Positions 57,899 through 64,000 of a stretch of 64,000 bases of DNA are shown piece after piece. Every line of letters begins with the position of its first letter. The stretch's first letter is position 1. Both the position numbers and the translations under genes were made by a program. The notes beneath the pieces were generated by a model. It was not told the DNA's origin. It did not search any database and worked only from the letters and a program-made list of their open reading frames with translations. This DNA is from Rachicladosporium sp. CCFEE 5018 (lineage: Eukaryota; Ascomycota; Dothideomycetes; Cladosporiales; Cladosporiaceae): positions 1,106,821 through 1,170,820 of the forward strand of contig KZ111141.1 of the NCBI GenBank assembly GCA_002077045.2, read 5' to 3'.

Positions 57899-58679
57899 TG
57901 GTCTGATTTGGTAACATAAGGGCAGTGTCGGGTAATCGTTCCGGTGTCTGGGTTGTGTACTCTAGCGTTAGAGCGAGGTGGTATGTACAAAAGTCCGAGA
58001 CTATTCAATCTGCTGTTCACAGGTGTCCAGCTTCTCCACTCACGCTGTAGGGTTAGGGGAGCGCAAATTCAACCACACCCCAAGGGTTAGCTCATATGGT
58101 CTACTTATTTGCATCAGGACGACAAAGGGCAACTGCAGCAGCAAGATGAAGCGTCCTATGGCTGCTCGGTATGATAGGATATATTGTAAATTGTCACAGC
58201 TTGTTCTAGCGCGTGCCGGATCATATAGACGCGAAAATGCCTTTTGGAACGCGAGACTGACCTGCAGAATCAACGAAACCATACTCACGCTGCCACATCA
58301 GCGGCGCCTTTGTAACTCGGGATGTTGATGGCAATTGCTCAAGCAATAGCACTATTGTGTCTGTCCAAGATGGTCTCTCACTATAGTAATCAAGAGTCCA
58401 GCCCCGAGGGAAAGGAGTGACAAGACCGGAAGACTAATACTGGTGCACACTGTACGTCTACATCGGCATAGCTATCTTGTCTGCATTACGCAAGCTACAC
58501 AGGCTAACGCTACTAGCTTATGCTATCATACACCTGCTGTCATGGGTGTACTGTCAAGCCATACTCCACTGTACCCATTAGCCATGTTCTTCAGCAAGTC
58601 TCTCCCCTTCAAGTGTGCACGCCAACTACTTCTTCCGTTCGAAGATCTCCGCACCCGCTCTCAGAGCTCTGGACGCCTC
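57899..58679. other. Intergenic, 781 bp
   Basis: Between the convergent ends of MDN1 and the Mlp1/TPR gene. A frame beginning at 58443 runs into the antisense of the nucleoporin and has no protein features. No RNA gene seen. Confidence 0.45.
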
Positions 58680-61600
58680 CTAAGCCCCCTTCGCCCTCTT
58701 CTCGTCTCCACTCCCTCCAGCTCCGTCATGCGGTCGCTTTCCCAACGCCTGAGGACCAGTACCTCCTCGCCCACCTCGACCGCCACGAGGCCCTCCAGCA
58801 CCGCCGCGAGGCAGTCCGCTCTGTGCTCCACCGCGCACACCTGCAGCGCCCTGAATCTGCAGTCCTGCGTTGCCACCACCACGTGGCAGACCGCTAGGTG
58901 CTGCACCGCCGCGTGGAAGCTTGGAGCCTGCCGGACCACCAGGCGGTGGAATGCCGCTCCCTCCGCGATTGGCGCCGGGAGTGAAGGCCGGTGCATTGGG
59001 ATTGGGACCTGGCGCTGGCGCGCTGGGGCGGCGCGCTGGTTGCTGGAGAGCAGCTGCTGCGCCACTCGGCTGGCCGAAGGTGCTCGGTGTGGCACCAGCG
59101 ACTGGCGCGGGCGCGCTGGGTTGGCCGAGAGTCGGCGCAGCTGCAGCAGTCGTGGAAGGCGTGCCGAAACGAGCGGCGCGGGCCTCCAACTTCGCTTGCG
59201 CATCATTCTTGGCCGCGCTGTCCCCAGGCGCAGCAGCAGTGTTAGGCGCGGGTAGGCCAGGTGCCGTCTTCGTCACGGGCGAAGCAGCCGCGGCGGGCTT
59301 AGCTGGTGTGCCAGCCCCAGCGCCGTTAGCAACAGGCTTTGGCGCCGGCTTAGCCACTTTAGCAACCTCCCAGACCTCGCTGACTGGTTTCTGCGGCGTG
59401 TCGACAGCAGCCTTCTGCACGACCGCAACCTTGGCCTGAGCCATGTCGCGCTGCGAGATTTGTACCTTGGCCTTCTTATCGGCTTGCTCGATAGCCTGCC
59501 GGACGGCGGCTTCCTTCTCCTTGGTAGCGGCGTCGAGCTTAGTCTGGAGTGCAGCGATCTCAGCTGTGTTGTCGGGCGCTGCGACGGGCGCTGCAGTGGT
59601 AGAAGCGGTCGCTGCAGCGATAGCAGCCTCCTGCGCCGTACTCAGCTCAGCGGTGAGGCGGGCGACTTCGGCCTCCTTCTCGGCGATCTTAGCGGTCAAA
59701 GCTTCCGTCTCTTTGCCCACATTCTTCCTGACATTACTAGTAAAGATTGCCCGCACTTTGACATTATGCTTCAGCAACTCGGTTGCCTGATCGTCCGTGA
59801 TAGTAGATGCGTCAAACGGCGCAGCAGCAGCCTCTGGCTTGACGTCCGCTTCCGCCATAGCAGTGTCACCAGACTGACGTAGCTTCTCCATCTCCGCGGC
59901 GTGCTCTTGATTCAGCGTGCTGATGGTGGCGGCCTGCTCGTCCCGGATCTTCTGCACTTCGACCTGATGCTCAGCAGTGATCGCCTGTCGGATCTCGGCG
60001 GTAAGTTCAGGACGCATTTTCTCGCGCTCTTCGCGAAGCTGACGTAGAAGCCCAGCCTTGGAGTTCTGAATCTTGCGGTCGCAGGCCTCTTCGACCTGTT
60101 TGACGGCCAAGTGGTGCTGCAACTCCATTTCGACGCGCCAGCGCTCTACTTCACTGGCGACTTGTGCGGCCATAGCGTCGTTGTCGGATGCTGGCGCGGC
60201 AGCAGTGTCAGAGGCGGTGGCGCGGAGGGTTTCGACTTCCTTCTGCGCCATCGCGAGCTCGGACTGCAACCTTGAGAGGGCTGCTTCGTCACCGGCGGAC
60301 TCATCGATCTCGCCCTCATCGTGGCCTGAAGAAGCTTTGGCGGCTTCGAGTTCAGTCTCGAGACCTGCGACTTGCGTCTCCAGCTCTTGGACCCTCGCCC
60401 GCGTCTCCGGACCATCTGTAGCGACCGGCACATCTTCTTTGGCAACTGCCAGCTCTGATTGCAGACCCTCAATCTGACCCTCGAGCTCGCCAATTGTCTC
60501 TTGCAGTCCCTCAACCTCCTGACTCAGCGCCTCTGCCTTAGTCGCGTGCTCGCTCGCCTGGCGCTCTGCTTCTGCAATCTTGGCATGTAGCTCCGCATGC
60601 CCTTGACCCCCAACCTCTCCCTCCTCAGCTCCTTCACTAGCCTTAGCCAATGCCTCATCTCTGGCAGTCCTCGCAGCCTCGAGTTCCGCTCTTACTCCGT
60701 CGAGCTCGCCTGTGAGTCTCGTCTGCTCTGCAGTGGCCGCTTCAGTGGCAGTCTTTAGCTCGCCAAGGCGAGTGTTCTGCTTCCGATTCTGCTCTTTAGC
60801 CTGGTTCTTGAACTTCTCCATTCTCTCCGTCCACTCTTTCACGACAGTTTCCTTGCCTTCGGCGACACTAGCCTCAATGCCCTCCACCTGCTCACGAAGT
60901 GGCGCTTGATCAGCTAGCAGAGCTGCCTTCTCAGCCTGCAGCTCAGCAAGCTGCTTGCGCAACTCTTCGAGCTCTGCAGGATCAACGCGATCGTACTTCG
61001 AGATGATGTTTTGAGTCCGCTCGCGCCAGTGGTCGCGATCGTCACCTAACAGCTTCAGCTCGCCATCCTTATTCTCCACCTCAGCTTCGAGCTCGTTGAT
61101 CCGGCCAGTAAGTGGCTCGACTTCGGCGACCAATCGTTCGACTTCGCGCGTCTTCTCAGCAAGCTTTTCGCGGGCTTGCTGATTCTCGTTGCGCAAAGTC
61201 GTGGCACTCTCTCGGAACAAATTGAGCTCCTCAATAGTCTTCTGCAAGCGACTCGTGCTGCCTTCTTGCGCCGCGCGCTCGGAACCCTGGCTGCGCTCCT
61301 CAGCAAGCTTCTGGCGGGCGTCGTCGAGTTGGGTCGTGGTGTAGTCAAGCTGCGTTTGCAAGCGCTTGGCTTCCTGGCTGGAAAGCTCGTACTGCACGTC
61401 GACGATCTCTTTCTCTCGGCGGAGGAACTTGATGACTTCTTGCAGGTTCGAATCGCCGCCACTCTGCACCGAGCCTTCGTTTTCAAAAGCCGCAGCTGCA
61501 ACCCGACCTTGCCGCAGCGCTTGCAGCTCTGACGAGAATGACTCCATCTGCTGGTGCAGAAGCTTGTTCTGGGCAACGACATCCGACCTGCGGTTGCGCA

Positions 61601-63998
61601 TGTCACTAAGCTCTTGCTCGAAGCGCTCCTTCTGCTCTGACCAGCTCTCTTCACCGCGCTCAAGGCTGGCCTTGGCAGCCTCCGCCTCGGCGCGAATCCC
61701 AGCGACCTCCGTACACAGCTCGTTGTACTCTTTGCGCAGAGTCTGCAATGTGCTCGTCGCCTCAGCATGCTTGACAAGCTCGTTCTCATACGACTGCTGA
61801 GCTTGTTGTGCGATCTCTGCTTGTGCACGCAGATCCTCGCGCATCAGCTTCTTCTCCTCCCCGTGACGATCAGCGTCATCGCGAAGGCGGACAAGCTCAG
61901 CCTCAAGCGCCGCTCTCTGCTCGTTGAGGGTACGTGAAGACTCGTCGTGCTGTGTGCGAAGCTCTGACAACTCGCCGTTGGTCGTGGTGAGCTCTGAGCT
62001 GAGATCCTCGATGCGCTGCTCCAGCTCTTGAATACGCGCATCCTTCTCGGCAAGCAGGCTATCGTTCTCTTCACGATACACTTCGCTGGTCTCATTGAAG
62101 TTCGCGAGCTCCTCTTCCGTACTCTGTGCAATAGACTTGTACTGCTCAACTTGCTCCCGAGCGCCCTCAAGCTCGTTGTGCGCAAGGTCCAAGTCGCGTC
62201 GTAGGTCTGAGATCTCGACGGACAAGCGCTGCTCAGCAGGGAGATCGGAACTGCCATTTGTGTGTGGCGTCGGCTGCATCGCAGCAACCTTCTCCTCAGC
62301 AGCACGAAGCTCAATCTTCATCTCTCCTACCCTTGACTGCAATTGATCGCGGGTAGTCTTGGCTGCGACAAGCTCCTCACGCACGCTGCCAAGCGATTTC
62401 ACCAGGTCATCGATGCGTGTACGACTCTGACTCTCCTCATACTCACGCCGCTGACTACCCCTCCGGCTCTCCTCAACTTCGTGCTCAAGCTTTCGCTTTG
62501 AATCCGTCAGCTCACTCTCCAGGGTATCGACACGAGTCTGCAATCGTCGCTTCGCCTCCGACTCAGCAAGCTCTCTCTCATTCTGTAAATTCTGCAGATC
62601 AGCGACAAGCTTTATCAGCCTGCTCCTCTCGTCCATGAGATTCTTATTGTCCTCCGTCAGCCGTCCTTCGATGCGCTGCCAGAGATCCTTTTCGCCCTTG
62701 ATGTTGGCGTTCTCATGCTTGATGCTGTCGCTGAGTGACCGGGCTTCGACAAGCTCCTCAGCAACCTGTTGTGTGCGGGCATCCTGCTTCGCGGCTTGCT
62801 CGTAAAGTGACTGTATGCGTTTCTGGAGCTGAGTGTTCTCTTCACGACTGGCCGTATAATTGCCATTGACCATCTCAAAGCGACTGAGAGCGAGGTTGTA
62901 GTCAGACTGCGCCTTGGCAACGTTCGACTGCAGTCTACTCTTCTCGGCAGCCAGAGCATCAATCTGGTCCTGCAGAAGGCGGCGATCGGTCATGGTCTCC
63001 TGACGGAAAGAGTCAAACAGTGACTTCTGCTCCGACAACACCTTTTGCAGATCGTCGTTCTCTCTGGATATTGGTGTGACTGCGATAGCGCCATTGCGCT
63101 GAGGAGTAGCAGGTATGCTTTGTCCGAACATCGAGTGAACATCGGTGTCAGCCTGGATCGTACCGCGTTGCTGTAGCATGCGGCGATAGATGTCGCGCTC
63201 CTTGATGTAGCTGTCGATCTGTGTCGCCGTCGCGTTGAGCTCATCCTGGTACCGCTCGAGCTTCTTCCGCAGATCGTCAACCTCAGCGGCATCAGACGCT
63301 GACTGACGCTGCTTCTGCAAAGCCTCCTCGCCTTCCATGCGCTCTCCAAGCTCCCGAGTGACACGCAAGAGCTGCTCGTTCTGACCCTGCAATTCCGAGA
63401 CGTTGTGGAATATCACCAGACGCTCGGAGATCAGTCGGCCAGTGTTGCTGAGGTTCTCGAGGGTACTTTCGTCGAGCTCGCCACGAGCGGCTCGCTGAAG
63501 TTCGAGTCGCTCCTGTGCCGACATCTCTTCCAGGCCCTGGTCTCTGCTCTGTGCTTCGACAAGTAAGATCTTGACTTGTGCAGCAAGGTCCCGCAATTGT
63601 TGACGCAGTATACCACCCTCATGTTCGGAAGTCTCTGCCTCACTCTGGAAGCGCTCCATCTCCTTGACTGCGGTGTTGCGGGTCTCAATTGCTTCCTCCA
63701 GCATCTTGCTGTAGCTCATGACGTCCGCCTCCAGCCGAGCTTTCTCCTGATTCATCTCCTCTTCCAAGGGAGCGCGCTCAGCCAATGTTTGCAGACATTC
63801 GTCGAGCATGTCTTGCTGTCTGGCACGACGGCGTTCAGAGGCAAGGGCGTCCTGCTTGGCTTGAATGTACTGGCTGTAAAGCTGAGTATGGCTGAGGACT
63901 CGAGCTTTCTTTAGCACGGTACCGGGCACAGCTGGAGATCCCATGCGACCAGGTGTTGAAGGATCGAAGTCGCCATTGCGGAGAGGAGTGCCCGGCAT
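58680..63998 (-). CDS. MLP1: Nuclear pore basket protein Mlp1/TPR, 5' end outside window
   Basis: 1772 residues are visible and the gene runs off the right edge. In full-length TPR/Mlp proteins the segment seen here first (VLSHTQLYSQYIQAKQDALA) lies some 150-250 residues in, so the methionine at 63998 is probably internal. Nearly all of residues 20-1520 is heptad coiled coil. The TPR/MLP1/MLP2 signature EVIKFLRREKEIVDVQYELS lies near 845-865. From about 1520 the chain becomes Ala/Pro/Gly-rich with a few FG pairs (RFGTPST, TFGQPSG) and ends with a basic patch (GKRPHDGAGGSGDEKRAKGA). Mlp proteins form the nuclear basket and act in mRNA quality control, SUMO protease anchoring and spindle checkpoint. 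The visible part has no intron. Confidence 0.92.
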   Translation of the reverse strand: MPGTPLRNGDFDPSTPGRMGSPAVPGTVLKKARVLSHTQLYSQYIQAKQDALASERRRARQQDMLDECLQTLAERAPLEEEMNQEKARLEADVMSYSKMLEEAIETRNTAVKEMERFQSEAETSEHEGGILRQQLRDLAAQVKILLVEAQSRDQGLEEMSAQERLELQRAARGELDESTLENLSNTGRLISERLVIFHNVSELQGQNEQLLRVTRELGERMEGEEALQKQRQSASDAAEVDDLRKKLERYQDELNATATQIDSYIKERDIYRRMLQQRGTIQADTDVHSMFGQSIPATPQRNGAIAVTPISRENDDLQKVLSEQKSLFDSFRQETMTDRRLLQDQIDALAAEKSRLQSNVAKAQSDYNLALSRFEMVNGNYTASREENTQLQKRIQSLYEQAAKQDARTQQVAEELVEARSLSDSIKHENANIKGEKDLWQRIEGRLTEDNKNLMDERSRLIKLVADLQNLQNERELAESEAKRRLQTRVDTLESELTDSKRKLEHEVEESRRGSQRREYEESQSRTRIDDLVKSLGSVREELVAAKTTRDQLQSRVGEMKIELRAAEEKVAAMQPTPHTNGSSDLPAEQRLSVEISDLRRDLDLAHNELEGAREQVEQYKSIAQSTEEELANFNETSEVYREENDSLLAEKDARIQELEQRIEDLSSELTTTNGELSELRTQHDESSRTLNEQRAALEAELVRLRDDADRHGEEKKLMREDLRAQAEIAQQAQQSYENELVKHAEATSTLQTLRKEYNELCTEVAGIRAEAEAAKASLERGEESWSEQKERFEQELSDMRNRRSDVVAQNKLLHQQMESFSSELQALRQGRVAAAAFENEGSVQSGGDSNLQEVIKFLRREKEIVDVQYELSSQEAKRLQTQLDYTTTQLDDARQKLAEERSQGSERAAQEGSTSRLQKTIEELNLFRESATTLRNENQQAREKLAEKTREVERLVAEVEPLTGRINELEAEVENKDGELKLLGDDRDHWRERTQNIISKYDRVDPAELEELRKQLAELQAEKAALLADQAPLREQVEGIEASVAEGKETVVKEWTERMEKFKNQAKEQNRKQNTRLGELKTATEAATAEQTRLTGELDGVRAELEAARTARDEALAKASEGAEEGEVGGQGHAELHAKIAEAERQASEHATKAEALSQEVEGLQETIGELEGQIEGLQSELAVAKEDVPVATDGPETRARVQELETQVAGLETELEAAKASSGHDEGEIDESAGDEAALSRLQSELAMAQKEVETLRATASDTAAAPASDNDAMAAQVASEVERWRVEMELQHHLAVKQVEEACDRKIQNSKAGLLRQLREEREKMRPELTAEIRQAITAEHQVEVQKIRDEQAATISTLNQEHAAEMEKLRQSGDTAMAEADVKPEAAAAPFDASTITDDQATELLKHNVKVRAIFTSNVRKNVGKETEALTAKIAEKEAEVARLTAELSTAQEAAIAAATASTTAAPVAAPDNTAEIAALQTKLDAATKEKEAAVRQAIEQADKKAKVQISQRDMAQAKVAVVQKAAVDTPQKPVSEVWEVAKVAKPAPKPVANGAGAGTPAKPAAAASPVTKTAPGLPAPNTAAAPGDSAAKNDAQAKLEARAARFGTPSTTAAAAPTLGQPSAPAPVAGATPSTFGQPSGAAAALQQPARRPSAPAPGPNPNAPAFTPGANRGGSGIPPPGGPAGSKLPRGGAAPSGLPRGGGNAGLQIQGAAGVRGGAQSGLPRGGAGGPRGGRGGRGGTGPQALGKRPHDGAGGSGDEKRAKGA

Positions 63999-64000
63999 GG

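Noticed and set aside
58048..58060. TAGGGTTAGGGG, telomere-like word
   Set aside because: Less than two repeat units inside an intergenic region flanked by core genes; no array.
58870..59439. 189-codon plus-strand frame, Ala/Gly-rich
   Set aside because: Antisense shadow of the Ala/Pro/Gly-rich tail of the Mlp1/TPR protein.
1..64000. tRNA, rRNA, transposon, CRISPR or secondary-metabolite backbone genes
   Set aside because: Looked for and not found; no inverted-terminal-repeat element, reverse transcriptase, PKS/NRPS module or clear tRNA box pair was visible by eye.

Overview
The window is a gene-dense stretch of a filamentous ascomycete (Pezizomycotina) nuclear genome. Short GT-AG introns of 40-97 bp interrupt most genes, spacers are short, and the gene content is fungal: Zn2Cys6 regulator, ECL1-type lifespan factor, DUF7587 and DUF7730-like proteins, NiCoT transporter, and the mitochondrial FAS-II enzyme CEM1. 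A Dothideomycete, possibly of the Mycosphaerellales, is my best inference from the protein flavour; no marker here proves it. It is a draft assembly, with a 100-N gap at 41481-41580.

Region 1 (1-13 kb) is accessory in character. It opens with two pairs of paralogs in the order DUF7730-like, MYND, MYND, DUF7730-like, all on the plus strand (1-5788). A small membrane protein and a short type II NADH dehydrogenase follow, then a Zn2Cys6 regulator and an MFS efflux pump. Several genes here are damaged or hard to model. The second MYND copy has an in-frame TAG inside its zinc finger. The regulator has one extra base inside its zinc cluster. The pump lacks one base in mid-protein. The first MYND copy needs a 49-bp intron to stay open.

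Region 2 (13-35.5 kb) is conserved core: PUS1 and TFIIE-alpha (divergent), VPS34 and CDC42 (divergent), a large disordered fungal protein, an ECL1-family zinc protein, a nickel/cobalt transporter, and mitochondrial beta-ketoacyl synthase divergent from the cohesin factor PDS5. Region 3 (35.5-43 kb) has an epoxide hydrolase, a DUF7587 protein, a CLC chloride transporter interrupted by the gap, and mitochondrial ribosomal protein L7/L12. Region 4 (43-64 kb) holds two giant genes facing each other: midasin MDN1 (about 4838 residues, one 40-bp intron) and the C-terminal 1772 residues of the nuclear basket protein Mlp1/TPR.

Most neighbours have no shared pathway. The functional pairings that can be argued are the regulator next to the efflux pump, and the divergent mitochondrial-ribosome/ribosome-assembly pair L7/L12-MDN1. 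I found no secondary-metabolite backbone gene, transposon, tRNA or CRISPR array. The most unusual material is the A-M-M-A paralog block and the cluster of single-base lesions in the first 13 kb.
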